A stretch of DNA of 64,000 nt from AP-15 sp963772965. Lineage in GTDB: Bacteria; Pseudomonadota; Alphaproteobacteria; ATCC43930; CGMCC-115725. The stretch's first letter is position 1; every line of letters begins with the position of its first letter. The DNA lies in assembly GCA_963772965.1 (NCBI GenBank), contig CAVYZU010000002.1:372001-436000 (forward strand), read 5' to 3'. Below are positions 17,588-26,771 of the stretch, piece by piece. A model generated the notes under the pieces. That model made no database searches and was not told the DNA's origin. It saw only the letters and a list, made by a program, of their open reading frames with translations. Both the position numbers and the translations under genes were made by a program.

Positions 17588-19807
17588 TCAGCGCCGGCCG
17601 GCACGGCGTTCCTTGCGGGCGCGCATCTTGGCGCGCGCCACATCGCGCGCCGAAACACCGGCGCGTCCGGCGGTCGAGCGGCCGCGGCTACCGTCGCTGT
17701 GACGCCCAGATCCGCCACCGCTGCCATCTGCATTGGCCGCGACTGGCAGGCCGAGATCGGCTTGTTCGAGGCGGCGGATTTCGTCGCGCAACCGTGCGGC
17801 CTCCTCGAATTCAAGATCGGCGGCGGCATCGCGCATCCGCTTTTCGAGATCGGCAATCACCGCCTGCAGGCTAGCCCCCTGGTAGTGCGCCGCCTCGCCT
17901 TCCGATAAGCCGTAGGTCACATGGTCGCGCTCGTACACGCTTTGCAGGATGTCGGCGATGCCGCGGCGCACACTCTCCGGGGTAATGCCGTGCGCGATAT
18001 TGTAGGCCTGTTGTTTCTCGCGCCGGCGATTGGTCTCGTCGATTGCCGCTTTCAGGCTGTCGGTCATCCGGTCGGCGTACAGGATTGCGCGGCCGTCGAT
18101 GTGCCGCGCCGCCCGTCCGATCGTCTGGATCAGCGAGGTGCGCGATCGCAGATAGCCCTCCTTGTCGGCATCGAGCACCGCCATCAGCGCGCATTCCGGA
18201 ATGTCGAGCCCCTCGCGCAACAGGTTGATCCCGATCAGCACATCGAACACCCCAAGCCGGAGGTCGCGGATGATCTCGATCCGCTCCAGAGTGTCGACAT
18301 CCGAGTGCATGTAGCGCACCCGCAGCCCGGCCTCGTGCAGATACTCGGTTAACGCCTCGGCCATCTTCTTGGTCAAGGTCGTGACCATCACGCGGTGGCC
18401 CTTGGCCGCCTCTTCGCGACATTCGGCCATTAGATCGTCGACCTGGGTCTCGACCGGCCGGATGATGCAGGGTGGGTCGACCAACCCGGTCGGGCGCACA
18501 ATCTGCTCGACAAAGACGCCGCCGGTGCGATCCATCTCCCACGGGCCTGGCGTCGCCGAGACAAACACCGTCTGTCCGCGCATCGTGTCCCACTCTTCAA
18601 ATTTGAGCGGGCGGTTGTCGGTGCAGGACGGCAGCCGAAAGCCGTATTCGGCGAGCGTTGATTTGCGCATCCAGTCGCCGCGGAACATGCCGCCCAATTG
18701 CGGCACGGTGACATGGCTCTCATCGACAAACACCAGGGCATCGCGCGGCATGTATTCAAAAAAGGTCGGCGGCGGCTCGCCGGGCCGGCGCCCGGTCAGG
18801 TAGCGCGAATAGTTCTCGATGCCGGCGCAGCTGCCGGTCGCGTCGATCATTTCGAGGTCATAATTCGTGCGCTGTTCGAGCCGCTGCGCCTCGAGCAGTT
18901 TGCCCTCGGCAAACAACTGATCGAGGCGGATCTTGAGGTCGCGTTTGATCTGCTCGATCGCCTGCAACAAGGTTGGGCGCGGCGTCACATAATGGCTGTT
19001 GGCATAGATTTTGATCGACTGCAATGCCGCGGTCTTTTCGCCGGTCAGCGGGTCAATCTCGTGGATCGCCTCGATCTCGTCGCCGAATAGAGACAGGCGC
19101 CAGGCGCGGTCCTCATAATGCGCCGGAAAGATTTCGATCGTGTCGCCGCGCACGCGAAAGGCGCCGCGCACAAAATTGTGGTCGTTGCGCCGATACTGCA
19201 ATTCGACAAATTGCGCTAGCAGCCGGGTACGATTGATCCGGTCGCCCTTGGCGAGCGACAGGGTCATCTGCGAATAGGTCTCGACCGAACCGATCCCGTA
19301 GATGCACGACACGCTCGCGACAACCACGACATCGCGGCGCTCGAGGATCGCGCGCGTTGCTGAATGGCGCATCCGGTCGATTTCTTCGTTTAGCGACGAT
19401 TCTTTCTCGACATAGGTGTCGGTGCGCGGGACATAGGCTTCCGGCTGATAATAATCGTAATATGAGACAAAGTATTCGACTGCATTGTCCGGGAAAAAGC
19501 TCTTCATCTCACCATAGAGCTGCGCCGCCAGCGTCTTATTTGGCGCGAGGATAATTGCCGGCCGACCGGTATTGGCGATGACATGCGCCATTGTAAAGGT
19601 CTTGCCCGAGCCGGTAACGCCGAGCAGCACCTGCTCGCGCTCGCCGCGGGCAATCCCCTCGCTTAGCTCCACGATCGCCTGCGGCTGGTCGCCGGCGGGC
19701 TGAAATTCGGACGAGATCGAAAAGGGCCTGCCGATATCGCTATTCGGGCGTTCGGCGACGAGAACCGGAAGCATCGTGATCAGATCTAGGGCGTCAGCCG
19801 ACTTCAT
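17588..19807 (-). CDS. uvrB: UvrABC system protein B
   Basis: UvrB is the DNA-damage-verifying helicase of nucleotide excision repair. The 739-residue protein shows the Walker A GVTGSGKTFTMAHV, the beta-hairpin region YDYYQPEAYVPRTDTYVEKE, DESHVTVPQ (Walker B), helicase motifs V-VI (GINLLREGLDIPE, QTIGRAARH) and the C-terminal UVR motif (DLEFEEAARLRDEIRRLEQ). A Ser/Gly/Arg-rich tail of about 50 residues extends beyond UVR. An ATG preceded by GGAGG supports the start. uvrB and uvrC lie close together here, separated by one SDR gene and the AT-rich gap. Confidence 0.97.
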   Translation of the reverse strand: MKSADALDLITMLPVLVAERPNSDIGRPFSISSEFQPAGDQPQAIVELSEGIARGEREQVLLGVTGSGKTFTMAHVIANTGRPAIILAPNKTLAAQLYGEMKSFFPDNAVEYFVSYYDYYQPEAYVPRTDTYVEKESSLNEEIDRMRHSATRAILERRDVVVVASVSCIYGIGSVETYSQMTLSLAKGDRINRTRLLAQFVELQYRRNDHNFVRGAFRVRGDTIEIFPAHYEDRAWRLSLFGDEIEAIHEIDPLTGEKTAALQSIKIYANSHYVTPRPTLLQAIEQIKRDLKIRLDQLFAEGKLLEAQRLEQRTNYDLEMIDATGSCAGIENYSRYLTGRRPGEPPPTFFEYMPRDALVFVDESHVTVPQLGGMFRGDWMRKSTLAEYGFRLPSCTDNRPLKFEEWDTMRGQTVFVSATPGPWEMDRTGGVFVEQIVRPTGLVDPPCIIRPVETQVDDLMAECREEAAKGHRVMVTTLTKKMAEALTEYLHEAGLRVRYMHSDVDTLERIEIIRDLRLGVFDVLIGINLLREGLDIPECALMAVLDADKEGYLRSRTSLIQTIGRAARHIDGRAILYADRMTDSLKAAIDETNRRREKQQAYNIAHGITPESVRRGIADILQSVYERDHVTYGLSEGEAAHYQGASLQAVIADLEKRMRDAAADLEFEEAARLRDEIRRLEQADLGLPVAANADGSGGGSGRHSDGSRGRSTAGRAGVSARDVARAKMRARKERRAGRR

Positions 19808-19896
19808 GCCAGCCTCCGACCATCCCGACGCGAGGAATTCGGCGCGATCCGCCGTATTTGGCTGCGTGCGCGGAAAGCCTCACAATACCACTTAGC

Positions 19897-20679
19897 CTAT
19901 AGCGACGAGCGGCGGCTGGAACCGCCGCCGTCGATCGTGATGATCGAGCCTGTCGTATAGCCGGATTTGTCGGAAACAAGGAATGCCGCCATCCAGGCGA
20001 TCTCTTCGGGTTTGGCGGCGCGGCCAAAGGCATGGCCCTGCATCAGCTCCTGCCAGCGTTCGGCGTCGCCGAGCCGGATTTGTGCGCGCTGCCGGGTCAG
20101 AGTGATCAGGCGCTCGGTCAGGACCGGGCCGGGATTGATGCCGACGACCCGGATGCCGTCGCGCGGCGAGGTTCCGCCCATTGCCTGGGTGAAAGCCATC
20201 AGCGAGGCGTTGCCCGACGATCCTGCGATGTAGTCGAAATCGGGGTTCTGACCGGCGGCGCCGAGGATATTGATGATCACCCCGGCTTTGCGTTCGCGCA
20301 TCAGCTCGTAAAACCGCCGGGTCATATTGATGTACCCGAACACTTTGAGGTCCCACGCCTCGCGCCAGCGCGCCTCGTCGACCGTGTCGATATTGCCGCC
20401 CGGAATGGCGCCGGCATTGTTGACCAGGATCTCGGTGTCGGGGCACTCGGCGGCGAGCGTGTCGACATTCCGGCTATCCGATAGATCGAGCGGGAAGACC
20501 CGCACTGCGACATTGTGCTTGGCAATGATCGCGGCCCGCGCCATTTCGAGATCGGCCGCGGTGCGCGAAACCAGCACGACATCGCAGCCTTCCTCAGCCA
20601 AAGCCTCGGCGCAGGCCCGCCCAATGCCCTTCGAAGCTCCGGTGACCAGCGCCTTTTTCCCCTGCAAGCCGAGTTCCAT
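19897..20679 (-). CDS. SDR-family protein lacking the Ser-Tyr-Lys catalytic residues
   Basis: A 260-residue Rossmann protein with intact nucleotide-binding TGASKGIG (13-20), DLSDS, NNAGAIPGG and the C-terminal ITIDGGG. The catalytic block is altered: where YxxxK is expected the sequence is YIAGSSGNASLMAF, so the aligned Tyr and Lys positions read Gly153 and Asn157, and the usual active-site Ser region reads IINILGAAG. A Tyr sits three residues earlier (150), out of register. It may bind NAD(P)H without classical SDR chemistry or use another mechanism. It lies 89 bases upstream of uvrB on the same strand; no functional link is evident. Confidence 0.85.
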   Translation of the reverse strand: MELGLQGKKALVTGASKGIGRACAEALAEEGCDVVLVSRTAADLEMARAAIIAKHNVAVRVFPLDLSDSRNVDTLAAECPDTEILVNNAGAIPGGNIDTVDEARWREAWDLKVFGYINMTRRFYELMRERKAGVIINILGAAGQNPDFDYIAGSSGNASLMAFTQAMGGTSPRDGIRVVGINPGPVLTERLITLTRQRAQIRLGDAERWQELMQGHAFGRAAKPEEIAWMAAFLVSDKSGYTTGSIITIDGGGSSRRSSL

Positions 20680-20810
20680 CGCTCCCCCGAAGCGTCGTAT
20701 TTAGGGAGCTAATCTAGGCCGCCTTCATTAGTCGGTCAAACACACCCTCCGAGATCGCCTCAGGCTCAGGACGCTTTCGCTATGGCCGGTACAACTCGAC
20801 CAAACAGTCT

Positions 20811-22115
20811 TTAGACGGCGCGCCGTGCGGGCGGGCGGCGCAATGCCCAAAAGGCAATAACGCCGCACAGGTAAGAAATAATCGACAGGATAAAGGCCAG
20901 TTCGTAACTGCCTGACAGGTCGAAGATCCAGCCGGCGGCCCAGGAACCCGCGGCCGAGCCGATCCCCGATCCGATCGTAATCACGCCGAGAATCGTGCCG
21001 AGCTGGCGGCCGGGGAACAGATCGGCGGTCTTGGCGGTGATCGCTGGGCCGCGCGCGCCCCAGGTCAGCCCGAAAAAGCACGCGAACAGCCACAACAGCC
21101 AACCCTGATGCGCGTTGGTAATAAACAGTGCGCAGACGACCCCGAGGATCGACACGCCATAGGCGAGAATGGCCGCCCTTTCGCGGCCGATATAGTCGGA
21201 CAGCGACCCGGTGGCGATCGTGCCGGCAATCGCGAGAAGGCTTCCCATGCCCAGCACCCAGGCGGCATAGAGCTTGTCAAAACCGCGATCGACGGCGAAA
21301 GCGAGCTGGTGCAATGACACCAGAAAACTGCCGAGCCCGGTGAAAAGGTACACCGCAAACAGCAGCCAGAAATGCGGCGTGCGGACCGCCTCGGCCAAGG
21401 TCCAGCCGGGCGAAGGCGGCGCCATCGGCTCGCTGCCCGCCTCTGACGGTGGTCCGTCCGGGTCCTGGCTGCGTGGTCGAGTGTGCTCGCCGCGGCGAAA
21501 CAGTGCCGCCAACGGCAATACCATCACGCCCATAAAACCGGCCTGCATCAAGAACGTCTCGCGCCAGCCGAAAGACGAAATCAACAGCTGCACGAGCGGA
21601 GCCGACACGGCGCGGGCAAAGCCGTTTGCCGACTGCACGACTGAAATCGCCATGCCGCGCCGCCGTACAAAGCGCCGCGACAAGATTGGCACGAACACAA
21701 CAAGGCCGAGGCAGTTGGCGCCAAACGTCATGACGACGCCGTAGAGCAGGATGATCTGCCATAGCGACATCACGTGAGCGCAGCCGATCAGCCCGGCGAT
21801 CAACAGAACGCTGCCGATCAGCAACAGCCGCAACGGCCCGAGCCGATCGACCATCGTGCCGACCAATGGCGAGCTGGCGCCGGCGACGAGCTGCGATACC
21901 GAATAAGCGATCGAAGTCTCGGCGCGGCTCCAGGCGAATGCCTGAATGAACGCGACCAGAAACACCGCGTAGGAATGCATCATCCCGGCGCTGACCGTGA
22001 ACGCGGCAAAGGCGCCGGCCAATAGCAGCCATGCCGAACTGCCCGAACGCGCCCGGGCGGGTACGCCGGAGGATGGCGGCATGTCGATCGGTGAGGGCCC
22101 GCGCAGGGCTTTCAT
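20811..22115 (-). CDS. MFS transporter, oxalate/formate antiporter or monocarboxylate-like
   Basis: A 434-residue inner-membrane carrier with about 12 hydrophobic helices. The first (WLLLAGAFAAFTVSAGMMHS) and the loop VGTMVDRLGPLRLLLIG between TM2 and TM3 carry the MFS motif A equivalent. The central cytoplasmic loop is charged (RRGEHTRPRSQDPDGPPSEA). The GMMHSYAVFLVAF and GxxxDRxGPR pattern resembles OFA/MCT-type carriers of small organic acids; substrate not determinable. Divergent from the PhyH gene. Confidence 0.88.
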   Translation of the reverse strand: MKALRGPSPIDMPPSSGVPARARSGSSAWLLLAGAFAAFTVSAGMMHSYAVFLVAFIQAFAWSRAETSIAYSVSQLVAGASSPLVGTMVDRLGPLRLLLIGSVLLIAGLIGCAHVMSLWQIILLYGVVMTFGANCLGLVVFVPILSRRFVRRRGMAISVVQSANGFARAVSAPLVQLLISSFGWRETFLMQAGFMGVMVLPLAALFRRGEHTRPRSQDPDGPPSEAGSEPMAPPSPGWTLAEAVRTPHFWLLFAVYLFTGLGSFLVSLHQLAFAVDRGFDKLYAAWVLGMGSLLAIAGTIATGSLSDYIGRERAAILAYGVSILGVVCALFITNAHQGWLLWLFACFFGLTWGARGPAITAKTADLFPGRQLGTILGVITIGSGIGSAAGSWAAGWIFDLSGSYELAFILSIISYLCGVIAFWALRRPPARRAV

Positions 22116-22225
22116 CTCACCATCTCGTTAACGGCCGCGATCGAGCGAGCCGGAGTCTTGACCGAGGCGATCGGCATGGCGCACTGATCGCCGGACGACA
22201 GCGCGAAATCAAGGAGTGCCGTCCG

Positions 22226-23071
22226 ATGCTGAGCGCGGAGCAGGTAGAACGATATCGCTGGGACGGCTGCTTGTTCCCGCTGCCCGCGTTATCGGCTGAC
22301 GAATTGCGGCAGTGCAATGCCGGTCTCGCCCGCTTCGAAGCCTGGCTCAGCATGCCGCTGACCGCAGCCGATAAGAAGTGGCGCTCAGCGGGCTACGTGT
22401 TTTTGCCGTGGGTCGCGGCGCTGGCGCGCCATCCGCGCATCCTCGACGCGATCGAGTGCGTCATCGGCCCCGACATCCTCGTCTACACCAGCACGTTTTT
22501 TATCAAGGAAGCGAGGTCGCCGACCTTTGCCGCCTGGCATCAGGACGCGACTTATTTCGGCCTCCAGCCGCATGAGCATGTCACCGCCTGGCTGGCGCTG
22601 AGCGAGGCTGGCGCCGAGGCCGGGTGCATGGAGGTGGTTTCGTCCCAAGGCCAGCCGCAGCAGCTGCGCCATGCAGCACTCGGTCTCGAACACAGCATCA
22701 ACGGCGGCGGTCAGGCGATCGTCGAACCGTTCGATCAGGACGGCATCCTGACTATGGCCCTGCACGCCGGCGAGTTCTCATTGCACCACACATTGGCGCG
22801 TCACCGCTCGGCGCCGAACCGCGCCGCCCACCGGCGGATCGGGCTCGGCATCAGCTATATCCCGGCGCATGTGCGCTCGGTCGGCTCGCACCGGCTGTTC
22901 GCGATGCTGGTCCGCGGCCAAGACACCGGCGGCCATTTTGACCTATTGCCGGCGCCGCAGGCCGAGTTCGACCCCGCCGCCCTCGCCCTCCACGAACAGG
23001 TCTACCAGCGCTACCGCCGGAACTACGCCGAGCAAATCGAAATGCACGACCGCCGCTTCGCCGCGGCGTGA
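22226..23071 (+). CDS. Phytanoyl-CoA dioxygenase (PhyH) family protein
   Basis: Fe(II)/2-oxoglutarate dioxygenase of 281 residues. The metal triad is visible as WHQDATYF (H-x-D) and a distal His in SLHHTLARHRSAPN, followed by the 2-oxoglutarate-binding Arg region (RRIGLGISYIP). GAEAGCMEVVSSQG is typical of PhyH family members acting on small metabolites. The ATG at 22226 has AAGGAG 9 bases upstream; the frame is open further up but that part is antisense to the MFS gene. Substrate unknown. Confidence 0.9.
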   Translation: MLSAEQVERYRWDGCLFPLPALSADELRQCNAGLARFEAWLSMPLTAADKKWRSAGYVFLPWVAALARHPRILDAIECVIGPDILVYTSTFFIKEARSPTFAAWHQDATYFGLQPHEHVTAWLALSEAGAEAGCMEVVSSQGQPQQLRHAALGLEHSINGGGQAIVEPFDQDGILTMALHAGEFSLHHTLARHRSAPNRAAHRRIGLGISYIPAHVRSVGSHRLFAMLVRGQDTGGHFDLLPAPQAEFDPAALALHEQVYQRYRRNYAEQIEMHDRRFAAA

Positions 23072-23083
23072 TCGTAGGCCCGG

Positions 23084-25264
23084 TCAGGCGCCGCCCGAAA
23101 GATCGGTGTCGCGGATCGGCAGCTGGCGGATGCGCTTGCCGGTCGCGGCAAAGATTGCGTTCGTGACGGCGGGGGCCACCGGTGCTGCACCCGGTTCGCC
23201 GACCCCACCCCATTTGTTGCCGCCGCTCAACACGAGATACGTCTCGATCTTTGGCGCATCGGCCATGCGCACGACCGGGTAGGTGTCGAAATTGGTCTCG
23301 ACGACGGCGCCGTCCCTAACCGTGTTCTTGCCGTAGAGTGCTGCCGACAGACCCCAAACTGCACCACCCTCAAGCTGCTCGGCGACGGTCAGCGGGTTGA
23401 CCGCATGCCCGCAATCGAGCGCCATCACGACGCGCTGGACTTTGACTTCGCCCTTTTTCACCGCGACCTCGGCAACCGCACCGATGATCGACCCGTAGCA
23501 TTCGTGGATGGCGATACCGCGCCCGGCGCCGGCCGGCATTTTCTCGCCCCAGCCGCTCTTCTCGGCGAGCGTGTCGAGCACCTTGATAAAATCGGCACGG
23601 CTGGCGAGCAGTTTGCGACGAAATTGATAGGGGTCTTCACCGACGGCATGCGCCATTTCGTCGACAAAGCTTTCGATCGCAAACGCGTTTTGCGAGCTTC
23701 CGACCGAGCGCCAGAACGACACCGGAATGTGCGTGTTCTTCAGTACGCAACCCACCCGGATGGCGGGGACCGCATAAGACGTGTTGGCGAGCCCTTCGAC
23801 CGCCATCGGCTCGATCCCGCTTTCGACCTTGCTCATCCCTGACGACCGCAGCAGCGAGCCGACAGCGGTGCGGATGTCGAGCGCGCTGGGGGTGCCGTCG
23901 GCGGCAAAACCGGCGGCAAAGCGGATCGCCGCCTGCGGGCGGAAGCGGTCGTGAGCGATGTCTTCTTCGCGCGTCCAGACAAGCTTGACCGGCTTGCCGA
24001 TCGCCTTTGACACCCGGATCGCCTGGATCATCTCGTCATTAAACGAGCGCCGGCCAAAGCCGCCGCCGCAAAAGCAATTGTGGACAAAGACCTTTTCCGG
24101 CGGGAGGCCGGCGGCTTTCGCGGCAGTCCTGAGCGTCCCAAGCGCGTTCTGCGTCCCGATCCACACATCGAGCCGTTCGGGTCGGTAATCCGCGGTCGCA
24201 TTGAGCGGCTCCATTGGTGCGTGCGCGAGATACGGCACTTCATAGACCGCCTCGATCCGTTTGGCGGCCCCCGTCATCGCATTGTCGACGTCGCCGTCAT
24301 TGCGCGCCGTTGCGGCCGGGCCGTCGAGCGCGGCGCGATAGGCTTTGGCGAATTCGGCGCTGCTGCTGCCCGCGCCGGGGCCGGGGTTCCACGCGATTTT
24401 CAGCGCCTCGGCGGCCCGCTTTGCACGCCAGAAGCGGTCGGCGACGACCGCGACCGCGTTGTCGAGCGGGATCACCGCCGCGACCCCGCGCATCGCCTTT
24501 GCCGCAGCATCATCGACATTGCCGACCGTGCCGCCCGGCACCGGGCAGCCGCGGACCGCGGCGTAGACCATGCCGGGCACCTTGGTGTCGATGCCGTAGG
24601 CCGCCGTGCCGTTGATCTTGAGCGGCACGTCAAGCCGCGGCTTGGGCGTGCCGATCAAGCTCCACTGCGCCGGCGACTTGATCTGCGGCTCCTTGTCGAG
24701 CGTGATCTTGGCCGCGTCGCCCGCGAGCGCACCATAACCGAGGCTGCGGCCCGTCGGCTGGTGCGTGACTGTGCCGAGCTTGGCTGTGCATTCCGCTTCT
24801 GGCACGCCCCAACGCCGGGCTGCCGCAGCCACCAGCCGCACCCGCGCCGAAGCCCCGACCTGCTGCATCTGCTGGTGCGAGCCGCGGACCGAATGGCTGC
24901 CGACCGAGGACATGTCTTTGCCGTAGACGAAATCCTCGCGCAGGTTGCGGTTGGCGGAGGCGAACTCGGCCCTGATTTTCGACCAATCGGCTTCGAGTTC
25001 CTCAGCGACCATCATCGGCAGCGCGGTAAAGCTCCCCTGCCCCATCTCCGAGCGCGGATAGCGGATGATGATCGTGTCGTCGGGCTCGATCACCAGCCAG
25101 GCGTTAAGTTCGTGCGGGTCTGCAGCCTCCGGGCTCCACGGCTGAGCCGCGATCGGCAATGCCTGGGCCGGCCCGATGCCGATTGCGAGACCGCCCGCCG
25201 CGGTCAGCGCGGTGACGATGAACTGGCGGCGCGATAGCGCCGAGGTGACGATGCTTCCGTCCAT
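23084..25264 (-). CDS. Molybdenum hydroxylase large subunit, isoquinoline 1-oxidoreductase beta-like
   Basis: Xanthine-oxidase-family molybdopterin-binding subunit of 726 residues. A twin-arginine signal (SRRQFIVTALTAAGG) indicates export of the folded holoenzyme. Substrate and cofactor signatures: YPRSEMGQGSFTALPMMVAE, FCGGGFGRRSFND, PVSFWRSVGSSQNAFAIESF and ALDCGHAVNPLTV. The Q-G-x-G loops that hold the cytosine-dinucleotide cofactor are present. The small iron-sulfur subunit lies 11 bases upstream in the same operon; no FAD subunit is present, as in isoquinoline and aldehyde oxidoreductases of the Ior type. Actual substrate unknown. Confidence 0.92.
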   Translation of the reverse strand: MDGSIVTSALSRRQFIVTALTAAGGLAIGIGPAQALPIAAQPWSPEAADPHELNAWLVIEPDDTIIIRYPRSEMGQGSFTALPMMVAEELEADWSKIRAEFASANRNLREDFVYGKDMSSVGSHSVRGSHQQMQQVGASARVRLVAAAARRWGVPEAECTAKLGTVTHQPTGRSLGYGALAGDAAKITLDKEPQIKSPAQWSLIGTPKPRLDVPLKINGTAAYGIDTKVPGMVYAAVRGCPVPGGTVGNVDDAAAKAMRGVAAVIPLDNAVAVVADRFWRAKRAAEALKIAWNPGPGAGSSSAEFAKAYRAALDGPAATARNDGDVDNAMTGAAKRIEAVYEVPYLAHAPMEPLNATADYRPERLDVWIGTQNALGTLRTAAKAAGLPPEKVFVHNCFCGGGFGRRSFNDEMIQAIRVSKAIGKPVKLVWTREEDIAHDRFRPQAAIRFAAGFAADGTPSALDIRTAVGSLLRSSGMSKVESGIEPMAVEGLANTSYAVPAIRVGCVLKNTHIPVSFWRSVGSSQNAFAIESFVDEMAHAVGEDPYQFRRKLLASRADFIKVLDTLAEKSGWGEKMPAGAGRGIAIHECYGSIIGAVAEVAVKKGEVKVQRVVMALDCGHAVNPLTVAEQLEGGAVWGLSAALYGKNTVRDGAVVETNFDTYPVVRMADAPKIETYLVLSGGNKWGGVGEPGAAPVAPAVTNAIFAATGKRIRQLPIRDTDLSGGA

Positions 25265-25275
25265 GGCGCGCTCCC

Positions 25276-25731
25276 TCAGCTCTTGATCAGTGCGGCGGCG
25301 CGGTGGATCGCAGCCCGGATGCGCGGATAGGTGCCGCAGCGGCAGATATTAGTGATGCCGGTGTCGATATCGGCATCTGATGGCTGCGGGTTCTGCTTTA
25401 GAAAGGCGACCGCCGCCATGATCTGCCCCGACTGGCAATAGCCGCATTGCGGCACGTCCTCGGCGAGCCAGGCGATTTGCACCGGGTGCTTGCTGTCGGG
25501 CGAGATCCCCTCGATCGTCGTTATGTTCTTGCCCTCGACATCGCCGACCGCGATCGAGCACGAACGCACCGCTTCACCCTCGACATGCACCGTGCAACAG
25601 CCGCATTGCGCAATGCCGCAGCCAAACTTGGTGCCGGTCAGCCCCAATTCGTCGCGCACCACCCATAACAGCGGCGTCTCCGGCTCGATATCGAGCTGAT
25701 GCCGCGTGCCGTTCACCGTTAGCGTGATCAT
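25276..25731 (-). CDS. (2Fe-2S)-binding subunit of molybdenum hydroxylase, IorA-like
   Basis: A 151-residue electron-transfer subunit with two [2Fe-2S] domains. The plant-ferredoxin-type cluster ligands are in KFGCGIAQCGCCTVHVEG plus a downstream Cys (VRSCSIAV), and the helical domain has PQCGYCQSGQIMAA and NICRCGTYPRIRAAI. It passes electrons from the Mo site to an outside acceptor (often a cytochrome). First gene of the two-gene operon. Confidence 0.95.
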   Translation of the reverse strand: MITLTVNGTRHQLDIEPETPLLWVVRDELGLTGTKFGCGIAQCGCCTVHVEGEAVRSCSIAVGDVEGKNITTIEGISPDSKHPVQIAWLAEDVPQCGYCQSGQIMAAVAFLKQNPQPSDADIDTGITNICRCGTYPRIRAAIHRAAALIKS

Positions 25732-26492
25732 CTCGTCCTCCCAGACCGTCTCTCGCGGTCTGCCTGTTCACGTTTTTCGGGCGCGCGACCATCCCCGGTG
25801 CGGACCATTTCGGTACACGATGCTACGCCACGTCGAGCGGAGCCGTTAAACACGTTCTCGCGAGCCGCTTCCCTAAAAAGAAGGGCACCCGCCTTAGTGC
25901 TCGGATCCCTGGATCCCGCTTTCGCGGGAATGACAATGAACTACTGACATTCCATGCTCACCGCGGGCATCCGCCACAACTTTCCGTATAGTGGTGTGCT
26001 GCCTGTTATCCTGTTTTATCAGGACTGAGATCAGGCGCCACTCGCGTTATAGTTGTCGCTGGCCGACGCGAACGCGCCGAGGCCGCATCGCCAAATTGGC
26101 GGCAGCACCGCCGATTATAACGCCGCGAAACATCAAAAGCATATCAGACCATTTCTCCTGTCCACATAATCTGATGCGACTAAGGCAATTTTCCGGGCGC
26201 CCCCCACGCCGATCGACACTTCGATGTTAAAAGTAAATCCTGGGCGCATCGAGAAGCCGAGGAACGATCGTTCGATAACTACGACGAGCCTGCGTACGGG
26301 TGCCGCCTCAGTGTGAACTTCGGCTCTGGGTGGATTGCCGACCTTTGCCAACCTCGCGGGGAAGGGCCAGCAGGCGCCGATTCCGGCCGTTCGCGCGATC
26401 ATGGCTGAACCACCCGGTTCGATCTAGAGCGGCCAAATCGTTTGCGACCATTCCCCCTGGACACTTGAAATTACTACTGATATCCCGTATTT
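25732..26492. other. Gene-free stretch before the BrnT locus
   Basis: About 760 bases with no supportable gene. It holds one REP-like palindrome (25902-25935) and then lower-GC sequence leading to the toxin gene. Short open frames in this gap lack ribosome sites and recognisable content. Confidence 0.5.
25902..25935. repeat. REP-like palindromic element
   Basis: CGGATCCCTGGATCCCGCTT followed by TCGCGGGAATGAC matches the widespread bacterial repeat that reads ctggatcccgctttcgcgggaatgac. A 6-bp stem (TCCCGC / GCGGGA, 25914-25919 and 25924-25929) encloses TTTC. It lies in the intergenic gap downstream of no close gene; it may be one copy of a dispersed family. Confidence 0.7.
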
Positions 26493-26771
26493 ATGCAGTT
26501 CGAATGGGACGACGCCAAGGCCGCTGACAACCTTCGCACTCATGAAGTGAGCTTCGAACAGGCCGCCGTCGCCTTCATCGATACGCTCGCGGTGGAGTGG
26601 ATAGATGACCGCCAGGCCTATGGCGAAGAGCGGTCCATTTTGGTCGGCATGTGCCTAGGTCATCTGTTGACCGTGGCGTACACAGAGCGGAGCGAGCGCA
26701 TCCGCATTATCTCGGCTCGGAGAGCGACGAAACATGAGCAAGACGCCTACTATCGTCAGAACACGCCCTGA
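26493..26771 (+). CDS. BrnT-family (DUF497) toxin
   Basis: BrnT proteins are small ribonuclease toxins with a RelE-like fold, neutralised by a partner encoded just downstream. The 92-residue product has the family frame: MQFEWDDAKAADNLRTHEVS, FEQAAVAF, then LTVAYTERSERIRIISARRA, and a closing TKHEQDAYY. Its 3' end overlaps the next gene by 38 bases, as is usual for brnT and its antitoxin. Base composition here is lower in GC than the flanks, which suggests acquisition. Here the partner is not a short antitoxin but a long fusion protein. Confidence 0.9.
   Translation: MQFEWDDAKAADNLRTHEVSFEQAAVAFIDTLAVEWIDDRQAYGEERSILVGMCLGHLLTVAYTERSERIRIISARRATKHEQDAYYRQNTP

Noticed and set aside
24080..25237. 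Long plus-strand open frame (385 codons) inside the molybdenum hydroxylase gene
   Set aside because: It is antisense to a well-supported gene; high GC opens such frames, and its translation is Arg-rich with no family features.
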